A stretch of DNA of 64,000 nucleotides from Spirosoma rigui (lineage in GTDB: Bacteria > Bacteroidota > Bacteroidia > Cytophagales > Spirosomataceae), in the NCBI RefSeq assembly GCF_002067135.1, contig NZ_CP020105.1, forward strand, positions 5,654,001-5,718,000. The letters are read 5' to 3'. Shown piece by piece: positions 27,616-35,626 of this stretch. How positions within the stretch are numbered: position 1 is the first letter of the stretch; every line of letters starts with the position of its first letter. The translations under genes were made by a program, and so were the position numbers. The notes under the pieces were generated by a model. That model was given only the letters and a program-made list of their open reading frames with translations, did not search any database and was not told the DNA's origin.

Positions 27616-28281
27616 ATGTTACTAAAACTGCTTACGTTTCTATTGCCCTGGTCGTTGCGCCGACGTGCCCTGAACAGCTGGTTCGGCTTCGACATTCACC
27701 CAACAGCCCGCATTGGGCTGGCCTGGGTGTTTCCAACCAAGCTCATCATGAAAGCGCATGCCAACATCGATCACCTTACGGTAGCCATCAACCTGGATCA
27801 GATCCACATGGGCGAGAAGTCATCAATTGGACGGGGCAACTGGATTACGGGTTTTTCGAAAGATTCGGACTCGCTTCATTTTAAACACCAGGCGGCTACC
27901 CGCCGACCTGAGTTGTGGCTGGGTGAGTCAGCGTCGGTCAACAAAGATCACCACCTCGACTGTACCAACCGGATCGAGATTGGTCGTTTCGCCACCATTG
28001 CCGGGTACCAGTCGCAGTTTCTGACCCACTCGATCAACGTCGAGGACAATATTCAGGATAGCCGACCCATCATCATTGGCGACTACACCTTCGTGGCCAC
28101 CAACGTAGTGATTCTGGGCGGCTCTGTTTTGCCGAACTACTCGGTACTGGGCGCTAAATCGTTACTCAACAAGGCTTTCTCCGACGAGTGGATGCTGTAT
28201 GGCGGGGTACCGGCCAAAGCGCTGAAAGAAGTACCAAAGAGTGCCAAATATTTCACGCGTACCGATGGGTTCGTCATTTGA
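27616..28281 (+). CDS. Left-handed beta-helix acyltransferase (hexapeptide repeat)
   Basis: 221 residues. After a short hydrophobic start (MLLKLLTFLLPWSLRRR) come hexapeptide repeats (IHPTARIGLAWVFPTK, then IEIGRFATIAGYQSQFLTHS, then VATNVVILGGSVLPNYSVLGA) ending in YGGVPAKALKEV. This is the WcaF/WbbJ type of O-acetyltransferase that puts acetyl groups on sugars using acetyl-CoA. The probable catalytic His is in SQFLTHSIN. Translationally coupled to the gene before it. It would decorate the repeat unit. Confidence 0.85.
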   Translation: MLLKLLTFLLPWSLRRRALNSWFGFDIHPTARIGLAWVFPTKLIMKAHANIDHLTVAINLDQIHMGEKSSIGRGNWITGFSKDSDSLHFKHQAATRRPELWLGESASVNKDHHLDCTNRIEIGRFATIAGYQSQFLTHSINVEDNIQDSRPIIIGDYTFVATNVVILGGSVLPNYSVLGAKSLLNKAFSDEWMLYGGVPAKALKEVPKSAKYFTRTDGFVI

Positions 28282-28316
28282 CAACCGGATCAACACGCCA
28301 GAAAACAACGTAATCA

Positions 28317-29519
28317 ATGACTGTTCTTCATATAGTTGCCGGCATGGACCCCAAAACGGGTGGTGTTTGTCAGGCCATCCGCACGATCATCAACGGACTC
28401 GCTGAGTTGGGTATAGCCAACGAAGTCGCCAGCGTTGACGCACCGGGTTCGCCTTACCTGGCCGATTACCCATTCCCGATCCACGCGCTGGGGCCAGCCA
28501 CCAACGCCTGGCACTATAGCGCCCGGATGGTACCCTGGCTGGTGGATAATCTGAACCGCTTCGACCGGGTCATTGTGCACGGCCTGTGGCTATACCACAG
28601 CTATGCCGCCCGCAAAGCCATCAAACAGCTCAAACGCGACCCGGCTACGGCGGGTCAGACACCCAAACTGTTCATCATGCCCCACGGTATGCTGGACCCC
28701 TGGTTTCAGGAGGCCAAAGGCCGGGAGCTCAAAGCTGCTCGTAACTGGTTGTATTGGAAATTGATTGAAGATCAGGTCGTCAATAACGCCGACGGTATGC
28801 TGTTCACCTGCGAAGAGGAGCTGTTGCTGGCCCGCAAGCCTTTCCGTCCCTACCAGCCCAGCCGGGAAATCAACGTGGGCTACGGCATCGATAGCGCACC
28901 GGCCTACACACCGGCAATGACAACGGCCTTTCTGTCCACGTGTCCGGAAGTAACCAACCAGCCTTACCTGCTGTTCCTGAGCCGCATTCACATGAAAAAA
29001 GGCGTCGATCTGCTGATCAAGGCCTACGCAGCGGTGAAAGAAGCCCGAGCGAAAACAGGGCAGTCGACACCCAAGCTGGTCATTGCCGGGCCGGGGCTGG
29101 AAACCGCTTACGGGCAGAGCATGCAGCAGCTGGTCAACGAGAATCCGCTGCTCAAAGACGACGTTATTTTCCCCGGCATGCTCACGGGCAACGCCAAATG
29201 GGGGGCTTTTTACGGCTGTAGCGCGTTTGTCCTGCCCAGCCACCAGGAGAATTTCGGCATTGCCGTTGTCGAAGCGCTGTCGTGCGGCAAGCCGGTCCTG
29301 ATTTCGAACCAGGTCAACATCTGGCGGGAGATCGAATCGGCATCCGGTGGCTTCGTCGCCCCGAATACGGTCGAAGGCACGCGGCAAACGCTGGAAGCCT
29401 GGCTTAACCTGCCCGCTGATCAAAAGGAGCGCATGGAGCGACAGGCCCGGCATACGTTCGCGGATTATTTTTATATCAATCCGGCGGCCACCCGAATGGC
29501 CGAAGCCCTCAGCGCCTAA
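28317..29519 (+). CDS. Glycosyltransferase family 4
   Basis: 400 residues. N-terminal GT-B half starts MTVLHIVAGMDPKTGGVCQA, a typical acceptor-side glycine loop. The mid-region has VIVHGLWLYHSYAARKA and MPHGMLDPWF as in several exopolysaccharide glycosyltransferases. The C-terminal donor site is PSHQENFGIAVVEALSCGKP. It acts in the cytoplasm on the lipid-linked unit. Sugar unknown. It lies 35 bases after the acetyltransferase gene. Confidence 0.9.
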   Translation: MTVLHIVAGMDPKTGGVCQAIRTIINGLAELGIANEVASVDAPGSPYLADYPFPIHALGPATNAWHYSARMVPWLVDNLNRFDRVIVHGLWLYHSYAARKAIKQLKRDPATAGQTPKLFIMPHGMLDPWFQEAKGRELKAARNWLYWKLIEDQVVNNADGMLFTCEEELLLARKPFRPYQPSREINVGYGIDSAPAYTPAMTTAFLSTCPEVTNQPYLLFLSRIHMKKGVDLLIKAYAAVKEARAKTGQSTPKLVIAGPGLETAYGQSMQQLVNENPLLKDDVIFPGMLTGNAKWGAFYGCSAFVLPSHQENFGIAVVEALSCGKPVLISNQVNIWREIESASGGFVAPNTVEGTRQTLEAWLNLPADQKERMERQARHTFADYFYINPAATRMAEALSA

Positions 29520-29542
29520 ACAACGAAAGAGTTCGTACCAAC

Positions 29543-30103
29543 ATGGTAATGGTTAATCAAGATACATTCACGGGCCCTTCGTTTTCTCTGAAAAACCGAA
29601 TAGCGCGGGCCGTTTGGGGCATCGTTTCAGCTTTATTTTTCCGGCTGTCGCCCCGGCCGTTTCATGCCTGGCGGTCGTTCGTGCTACGTTGTTTCGGGGC
29701 CAAAATAGGGCGCGGGGTGCACGTATACCCAAATGCCAAAATCTGGGCACCCTGGAACCTGGACCTCGCCGATGAGTCCGGTGTCGCCAACGGTGCCATC
29801 CTGTACTCGATGGCGACAATCACGATTGGCCGGCGGGCAGTGGTATCGCAGGGAGCGCATATCTGCGCGGGTACCCACGATTACACCCGGCCGGGTTCTC
29901 CCCTGGTGGCTATGCCCATTACCATCGGTGAACTGGCCTGGGTAGCCGCCGAAGCCTTCGTGCATCCTGGCGTAACCATTGGCGATGGGTGCGTCATTGG
30001 TGCCCGGTCGGTCGTGACCAAAGACATGCCCGCCTGGACAGTATGTGCCGGTCACCCCTGCAAGCCGTTGAAAGAGCGGATTCTGCAGGAAGTAAACGCC
30101 TGA
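29543..30103 (+). CDS. WcaF-like O-acetyltransferase (hexapeptide repeat)
   Basis: 186 residues (a second ATG at 29549 is equally likely as start). Resembles the colanic-acid acetyltransferase WcaF: an amphipathic N-terminus (FSLKNRIARAVWGIVSALFF, then RPFHAWRSFVLRCFGAKIG), left-handed beta-helix repeats (VYPNAKIWAPWNLDLAD, then VSQGAHICAGTHDY with the catalytic His), and the terminal block GARSVVTKDMPAWTVCAGHP. It would acetylate a sugar of the repeat unit. Followed by a terminator-like hairpin at 30120-30147. Confidence 0.9.
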   Translation: MVMVNQDTFTGPSFSLKNRIARAVWGIVSALFFRLSPRPFHAWRSFVLRCFGAKIGRGVHVYPNAKIWAPWNLDLADESGVANGAILYSMATITIGRRAVVSQGAHICAGTHDYTRPGSPLVAMPITIGELAWVAAEAFVHPGVTIGDGCVIGARSVVTKDMPAWTVCAGHPCKPLKERILQEVNA

Positions 30104-30119
30104 GTCGCTACGGGCAGCC

Positions 30120-30147
30120 GGCGATCTTCCCGGCAGGAAGGATCGCC
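30120..30147 (+). terminator. Terminator-like hairpin inside the exopolysaccharide locus
   Basis: GGCGATCTTCC (30120-30130) pairs with GGAAGGATCGCC (30136-30147) with a single bulged G and a 5-base loop, followed by TTAATTT. It lies between two co-directional genes, 17 bases after one stop codon and 15 before the next start, so unaided transcription would be expected to drop here. Confidence 0.5.
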
Positions 30148-30162
30148 TTAATTTGATTGAAC

Positions 30163-31167
30163 ATGAAAAATATTGAAGTAACCTTCTTTTATCGGAAGCC
30201 AATCCCATCGTTCCATTTCAGTATCGAGCGGATTTTTGACGACATCAAAGAAGCGTTGGATAAGGATATTGTTTTTACCAGAAAAAAGATGCCTTTTTTC
30301 TGTGAAAGCCGGAATAACCTCCTGAAAAATATACGCTGGTCATCCAAAGAACAGGGACCGATCAACCACATCACCGGTGACATTCATTACATAGCCCTGG
30401 GTTTGCCCAAGAAGAATACTATCCTGACGATCCATGACATCAACTTCATGAAGCGCAGGAACCCGATTAAAGTAGCCGAATCCTATTTGCTCTGGCTCCT
30501 GCTGCCGGTCATGAAGTCCCGGATCGTTACGGTCGTATCGGAAGAAACCAAGAAAGATATTTTGAAACGGGTACCGTTTTCGGAGGATAAGATTCGGGTG
30601 ATTCCCAACTTCTACGATCCCCGCTACAAACCGTCGCCCAAAGAATTCAACAAGCAGAAACCCGTTATCCTGCAGATCGGCACCCGGAAAAACAAAAACA
30701 TGGAGCGGGTAATTGAAGCCATTACCGGCATCGATTGTACCCTTGTCGTGATCGGCAAGTACGAGCGGGACCTGGAAGACCTGCTGAAAAGCAACCAGAT
30801 CGACTACCGCTGGAAAGAGAACCTGTCCGACGCCGAAGTGATGGATGAATACACCCAGTGTGACCTGCTGTGCTTTGTGTCGACGGTGGAGGGTTTCGGC
30901 ATGCCGATTCTGGAAGCGCAGGCCATCGGACGTGCCGTGATCACGAGCAACGTATCGTCGATGCCCGAAGTAGCCGGAGACAGCGCCCTGCTGGTCGATC
31001 CTTTCAACGTGCAGGCCATCCGCGACGGAATCCTGACGCTGATCAACGACGATGCCCGCCGGGAAGAGCTCGTTAGGCGGGGATTTGAAAATATAAAACG
31101 GTACGAGATTCAGCACATCGCCAATATGTACCGTGATCTGTACTACGAAATTTACGCCAACGCCTGA
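30163..31167 (+). CDS. Glycosyltransferase family 4
   Basis: 334 residues from the ATG at 30163 (MKNIEVTFFYRKPIPSFHFS). GT-B fold; C-terminal half with VILQIGTRKNKNMERVIEAI and the donor site FVSTVEGFGMPILEAQAIG, then SSMPEVAGDSALLVDP. The first 40 codons are richer in A+T than the neighbours. Preceded by a terminator-like hairpin, so its expression may need read-through. Sugar unknown. Confidence 0.9.
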   Translation: MKNIEVTFFYRKPIPSFHFSIERIFDDIKEALDKDIVFTRKKMPFFCESRNNLLKNIRWSSKEQGPINHITGDIHYIALGLPKKNTILTIHDINFMKRRNPIKVAESYLLWLLLPVMKSRIVTVVSEETKKDILKRVPFSEDKIRVIPNFYDPRYKPSPKEFNKQKPVILQIGTRKNKNMERVIEAITGIDCTLVVIGKYERDLEDLLKSNQIDYRWKENLSDAEVMDEYTQCDLLCFVSTVEGFGMPILEAQAIGRAVITSNVSSMPEVAGDSALLVDPFNVQAIRDGILTLINDDARREELVRRGFENIKRYEIQHIANMYRDLYYEIYANA

Positions 31168-31195
31168 TCACCGCAGGACTCACAACCGATTGACC

Positions 31196-32095
31196 ATGGA
31201 TAGACATACGCTTGTTTCGACCGTACCAACTGACCACCGCTCCTCACAGAGCGTCTCCAATGCGGTACCGGCAATGATTTCGGTGCTCATTCTCACCAAA
31301 AACGAAGAGCAGGATTTGCCGGGCTGCCTGAAATCGGTAAGCTGGAGCGACGATGTGCACGTTTTCGACTCCTGCAGCAACGACAGAACCGTCGACATTG
31401 CGCAGCAGGCCGGTGCCCACGTCACAATCCGCCCCTTTGATGGCTATGCTTCGCAACGCAACGCGGCCCTTGGCGCGGCCTTCACGAATGACTGGATTCT
31501 GATTCTGGATGCCGATGAGCGGGTACCGCTGGAACTCGTTACCGAACTGACAAAGCGTATTCAGCAGGCCGGCCCGGAGGTGAGCGGATTTCGGATCAGA
31601 CGGCGTGACTATTTCAACAATACCTGGCTCAAACACTCCCAGATGACGCCCTTTTACGTCCGGCTGGTTCGGAAAGGGAAAGCCCATTACCACCGGGAGA
31701 TCAACGAGGTATTGCAGGTAGACGGTACTATTCAGGACGTCGACGGCTACTTCGAGCACTATCCTTTCTCGAAAGGGTTATCACACTGGCTCAGCAAACA
31801 CAACGTATACTCAACGCTGGAAGCCAAACGCTGGATTGAAGAGAACAGTGGCACCATTGAATTTTCCCTGAAAAAAGCCCTCTTCAGCAAGGATTTTGGT
31901 GAGAAGCGGTACCACCAGAAAGGACTGTTCTACAAAATTCCCGGCCGGCCAGTCATCAAATGGCTCTACATGGTTATCTGGCGTCGCTCCTTCCTGGACG
32001 GGTATGCCGGCATTACGAATGCCACGCTTCAGGCCATCTATGAGTACTTCATCGTCATCAAAACGAAGGAAATGCTAACGAAACGGACCCCGTAG
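31196..32095 (+). CDS. Glycosyltransferase family 2 (WaaE/KdtX-like)
   Basis: 299 residues from the ATG at 31196; the conserved part starts only at MISVLILTKNEEQDLPGCLK, so the ATG at 31274 is also possible. GT-A motifs: VFDSCSNDRTVDIAQQAGAH and the metal site ILDADERVP, then the FRIRRRDYFNNTWLKHS stretch typical of the lipopolysaccharide beta-glucosyltransferase group (WaaE/LgtF-like). C-terminal basic/hydrophobic region may touch the membrane. It starts 28 bases after the preceding gene. Confidence 0.88.
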   Translation: MDRHTLVSTVPTDHRSSQSVSNAVPAMISVLILTKNEEQDLPGCLKSVSWSDDVHVFDSCSNDRTVDIAQQAGAHVTIRPFDGYASQRNAALGAAFTNDWILILDADERVPLELVTELTKRIQQAGPEVSGFRIRRRDYFNNTWLKHSQMTPFYVRLVRKGKAHYHREINEVLQVDGTIQDVDGYFEHYPFSKGLSHWLSKHNVYSTLEAKRWIEENSGTIEFSLKKALFSKDFGEKRYHQKGLFYKIPGRPVIKWLYMVIWRRSFLDGYAGITNATLQAIYEYFIVIKTKEMLTKRTP

Positions 32096-32141
32096 GACCG
32101 CATCGGCAGTACGCTTTCGCCAACTTAATCTCGTACGTGTT

Positions 32142-32552
32142 TTGCGCAGTCGAATAGTCAGTTTGTGTATGGTTGTGGGCGTAGCGGTTGTGTTCTATTT
32201 CAGCTGGATACCCGAGCCCCGCCTGGGTCTGTCGAACTACGTACCCGCCTGGTTGAGTGCGTGGACCGATAAGGACACCAACATGAACCTGCGCACAGCC
32301 ATTCCCTTCGTTTTTCTGGGTTTGCTGGTAGCCGTCTGGCTGCTGAGAACCCACCAGCCCTGGTACCAGTGGGTGACCGGGTGGCTCCTGCTGGTCGCTG
32401 TTGTTGTTATTGCCGAAGCGGGTCAGTTACTGCTGCCCCTTCGCCACTTCGACTGGGGCGACATTGGCTGGGGAGCCGCTGGGGCAGCAGCGGGCCTGCT
32501 TCCCTGCTTCCTGGTTTATACCCTGGTGCGACTGACAAAAATCGCCCACTGA
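32142..32552 (+). CDS. VanZ-like small membrane protein
   Basis: 136 residues with four hydrophobic helices (about 5-20, 50-66, 78-95 and 108-127). The pattern FSWIPEP at the start, NLRTAIPFVFLG, and EAGQLLLPLRHFDWGDIGWG matches the VanZ family. VanZ gives low teicoplanin resistance in enterococci by an unclear route, and VanZ-like proteins are often found in exopolysaccharide loci. The start is uncertain: TTG at 32142 gives a positively charged N-terminus, and ATG at 32169 would still keep all helices. Its role in polymer production is not known. Confidence 0.75.
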   Translation: MRSRIVSLCMVVGVAVVFYFSWIPEPRLGLSNYVPAWLSAWTDKDTNMNLRTAIPFVFLGLLVAVWLLRTHQPWYQWVTGWLLLVAVVVIAEAGQLLLPLRHFDWGDIGWGAAGAAAGLLPCFLVYTLVRLTKIAH

Positions 32553-32689
32553 CTTTTGTTCACCAACCCGATCGATAGCCCATGCCATTGCGCGCGACGC
32601 CAGCCAGGCCAACCGAGCGTATAGTACCCCATTTACCTGTTAACGGATAGCCCAACGGCAGTAAACTCAACAATTTCAACACCTGAATT

Positions 32690-33970
32690 ATGGATGCCAA
32701 ACGAGTTCTTATTTACAGTCAGACGTTTTCGCCCGATCACAGCGGCATCTCGATCTATGCCTCTGACTTTGCCTTCTACTGCGCCGAGAACGGTTGCGAG
32801 GTAGATGTCATTACCGGTTTTCCGTTCTATCCCCAATGGAAGAAAAAGAAGGAAGATGAAGGCAAATTATTCGCTACAGAGACGATCAAAAATGTGAAAG
32901 TACACCGGGGCTACCTCTACGTACCGCACAATCCGTCGGCCATGCAGCGGATCATGCACGAGTTGTCGCTGGTGTTCTTTGCCTTCATCAACTCCTTCCG
33001 CGTTAAACGCCCCGATGTAATCGTGGTGTTCACAACGCCCGTCCTGCTGGGTGTGCTGGCCGCGTTCATGAACATTTTCTGGCGTCGCAAGCTGGTCATC
33101 AACGTCCAGGATTTCCAGGTCGAAGCCGCTTACTCGCTGGGCATGCTCAAAGGCTCAACCATGCTCAAAGCCATCAACGCGCTGGAGTTGTGGAGTTATA
33201 AGAAAGCCGACTACGTATCCAGCATTTCAGGTAGTATGCTCGACCTGCTCCGGGATCGCAAAAAGTTACCTGCCAACAAAGTACTGTTCTGGCCCAACTG
33301 GACGCATGACGACAAGAAAGAGGCAACGCCTATCCAGCCGGGTCTGTTTCGCCGGAAGTTTAACTTCTCTGACTCGACCAAACTGATCGGCTATGCGGGT
33401 AACGTGGGTAAAAAGCAGGGCCTCGATATCCTGCTGGATACGGCCGTTGAGTTTGCGCACGACAAAAGCCTTCAGTTCCTGATCATTGGAGAAGGTGCCG
33501 ATCTGGAACGACTGAAAGAGTATGCCCGGACGAAGCAGATCATGAACGTGAAATTCATGCCGTTTCTTAACGCGCAGGAGTACCAGGAGTTCCTGGCCGA
33601 TGTCGACGCGGTCTTCATCTCCCAGGTGAAGGTACCATTCGACATTTACTTCCCGTCGAAACTGCTCGGTATCATGGCCATGCGCCAGTTGCTGATCGTC
33701 AACGCCGATGTTAACTCGGAACTGTACAAGACCACGAGTAAGAATGATCTGGCCCTGGTGAGCGACTACGGCCGAATTGATACGCTCAAGCAGTATGTCA
33801 ACATGGTGCTGGAAAACGATCCTGCTATCGACGGCTACAAAGCAAAAGCCGAGCGGTTCGTTACTCAGTTTGGCCGCGACGTCGTTCTCTCGCAAATCCT
33901 GAACGACCTAACGGGTGTATCAGCGGCAGAGCCGGTGGTCAACGAAGCCGTTACGTATCAATACCGGTAG
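32690..33970 (+). CDS. WcaI-like glycosyltransferase family 4
   Basis: 426 residues. Resembles the colanic acid glycosyltransferase WcaI: LIYSQTFSPDHSGISIYASD at the start, VITGFPFYPQWKK, a membrane-associated stretch (VVFTTPVLLGVLAAFMNIFW), then VINVQDFQVEAAYSLG and the donor half FWPNWTHDD and FLIIGEGADLERL. The donor-site block near the end (FISQVKVPFDIYFPSKLLGI) is of the WcaI type. It transfers a sugar, fucose in the E. coli case, to the lipid-linked unit; the sugar here is not known. Followed by a strong terminator hairpin. Confidence 0.88.
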   Translation: MDAKRVLIYSQTFSPDHSGISIYASDFAFYCAENGCEVDVITGFPFYPQWKKKKEDEGKLFATETIKNVKVHRGYLYVPHNPSAMQRIMHELSLVFFAFINSFRVKRPDVIVVFTTPVLLGVLAAFMNIFWRRKLVINVQDFQVEAAYSLGMLKGSTMLKAINALELWSYKKADYVSSISGSMLDLLRDRKKLPANKVLFWPNWTHDDKKEATPIQPGLFRRKFNFSDSTKLIGYAGNVGKKQGLDILLDTAVEFAHDKSLQFLIIGEGADLERLKEYARTKQIMNVKFMPFLNAQEYQEFLADVDAVFISQVKVPFDIYFPSKLLGIMAMRQLLIVNADVNSELYKTTSKNDLALVSDYGRIDTLKQYVNMVLENDPAIDGYKAKAERFVTQFGRDVVLSQILNDLTGVSAAEPVVNEAVTYQYR

Positions 33971-33977
33971 CTGATTC

Positions 33978-34009
33978 GTGCGTCTTTCCGGTGGTCCGGA
34001 AGGACGCAC
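33978..34009 (+). terminator. Strong terminator hairpin before the acyltransferase gene
   Basis: GTGCGTCTTTCCGG (33978-33991) pairs with CCGGAAGGACGCAC (33996-34009): 14 pairs with one wobble, a 4-base loop, then ACTTGTTT. It starts 8 bases after the stop codon of the WcaI-like gene and probably ends the main transcript unless it is read through. Confidence 0.65.
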
Positions 34010-34105
34010 ACTTGTTTAATCACCTTACGCCTTTCTCCAACCCGTTACCCATCCAACTTATGGCCACAAACTATACGATTACTATCAATCAACTAGTTTG
34101 GAATC

Positions 34106-35233
34106 ATGAGAAATACGACCGTAAGACTGTATTGGCTGGATATTATTCGTGGAATTGCGTCGCTGAGCGTTGTACTCTGGCACTGGCAGCATTTTTTCTA
34201 CGACGCTACGTTATCGACCATATCAATGGCCGAGATCGACAAAAGTCAGTATCCACTCTACTCCGTCCTCTGGCCGTTTTATGAACAAGGTTCGCGCGCA
34301 GTCGAATTATTTTTCACCTTGTCCGGCTTTATTTTTTTCTGGCTTTACGGAGCGCGCATCACAAACCGACAGGTTGGTTTCAGGAACTACATGGCGCTGC
34401 GCGTGTCGCGGCTATATCCGCTACACCTGCTGACGCTGGCGGTGGTCATTGCCGGTCAGGTATACATTCATTACCTGCGGGGCTGGTATTTTGTCTATGA
34501 CGACTACAGTGCGGGCGCCTTCCTGGCGAATCTGACCCTCACGCATCGCTGGTTCTCGTCCAGCTACACGTTCAACGGTCCCGTCTGGTCGGTATCAATC
34601 GAGTTGTTGCTGTATATTATTTTCTTTGCCTTCTGCTTCATCCGGTTCAAAAACTGGTGGCAGGCTGCGGCCTTTATTGCCATTGGCTGGGGGCTGCGAA
34701 ATACGCGGTTCGACTCGGTTGGCCAGGGTATGATGTCTTTCTTCGCCGGCGGCATAGCGAGCTACCTGTTCGCCTGGCTCATGCACCACGCCGACCGGCA
34801 AAAGCGACTGCTGTTTTCGCTGGCGCTGCCCGTAACCATAGGGGTTGCCCTCGCCCTGACCTACGGGGCCAACGTATCGATGCCGGCTTACTTTTACGAA
34901 CTCCTTTTGTTCCCACTGGGTATTACGACCATTGCCGTACTGGAAGCAACGGTAGGGCCGGGACCAGGCAGGCACTTTGTGTTTATCGGTAACATCAGTT
35001 ACTCAAGTTACCTGTGGCACTTTCCGTTACAACTAGCGTTTGTTATCGGCGCGCAATTTATGGCGCTGGATAGGTCTATTTTTACGTATCCCCTGATGCT
35101 GGCCTTTTTTTACATAGTGCTTATTTTGGTATCGCTGGCCAGTTACTACGGTTTTGAAATGCCCGTGCAAAACTACCTGCGTAAAAAATGGATTCCGGCG
35201 AAGCCACCCCGCCCAGCTGCCGTACTCACCTAG
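34106..35233 (+). CDS. Acyltransferase family 3 (OafA-like) membrane protein
   Basis: 375 residues with about ten membrane helices. Starts with the family pattern YWLDIIRGIASLSVVLWHW, whose His is the proposed catalytic residue, followed by LFFTLSGFIFFWLYGAR and RVSRLYPLHL. These enzymes add acetyl or other acyl groups to cell-surface glycans at the membrane. No SGNH domain is fused. It is the last gene of the exopolysaccharide locus, separated from the others by a terminator hairpin and a 96-base gap, so it may have its own promoter; ACTAGTTTGG near 34094 is one base short of the usual -7 spacing. Confidence 0.9.
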   Translation: MRNTTVRLYWLDIIRGIASLSVVLWHWQHFFYDATLSTISMAEIDKSQYPLYSVLWPFYEQGSRAVELFFTLSGFIFFWLYGARITNRQVGFRNYMALRVSRLYPLHLLTLAVVIAGQVYIHYLRGWYFVYDDYSAGAFLANLTLTHRWFSSSYTFNGPVWSVSIELLLYIIFFAFCFIRFKNWWQAAAFIAIGWGLRNTRFDSVGQGMMSFFAGGIASYLFAWLMHHADRQKRLLFSLALPVTIGVALALTYGANVSMPAYFYELLLFPLGITTIAVLEATVGPGPGRHFVFIGNISYSSYLWHFPLQLAFVIGAQFMALDRSIFTYPLMLAFFYIVLILVSLASYYGFEMPVQNYLRKKWIPAKPPRPAAVLT

Positions 35234-35626
35234 CGAAACTATACAGCAATTCACTGGCTATCAGCCCATTGAACAGCTGATATTGTATAGTGAATGGTCG
35301 TTTTCGTGCCTGGCCAATAAATTGATGCTATGTCGATTCATTGGTCAGGCACGAATTTTTGGTTAATACAACCCGCGTTGTTTTCACCACCAAGTGGTGC
35401 TGTTCAGCCAAATAGCGATGTCCATAACACCGGCGATTACGCTAAAGGCAGACGCTTGATGATGCGGGTACAAGGACAGAAAACTCTTTTGCTGCATTAG
35501 TCCGTTTACTACCTTATACAACCCAAAATAAAGGCGATAGCCATTCATTGATTTGGCTTATCCACATGGCTGTAACAGCGTAGCCACGCGCGCGCTAAAG
35601 CCATAGCGTATCCCTCTGTAGATGTC
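35234..35626. other. Gap between exopolysaccharide locus and paralogue B
   Basis: About 390 bases without a gene. The first part holds interleaved inverted sequences (ACTATACA near 35239 with TGTATAGT near 35284; ATTCACT with AGTGAAT) and then the terminator at 35304-35354. The second part, 35365-35626, should hold the promoter of paralogue B; CACCACcaaGTGGTG near 35388 is a small inverted repeat. No exact promoter match was found. Confidence 0.5.
35304..35354 (+). terminator. Terminator at the end of the exopolysaccharide locus
   Basis: TCGTGCCTGGCCAATAAAT (35304-35322) pairs with ATTCATTGGTCAGGCACGA (35336-35354), 19 positions with two mismatches, a 13-base loop, then ATTTTTGG. It is a good intrinsic terminator 70 bases after the last gene. 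Confidence 0.7.

Noticed and set aside
34061..34284. ATG-started frame overlapping the acyltransferase start
   Set aside because: It runs out of frame through the clearly coding N-terminus of the acyltransferase and has no family-like sequence.
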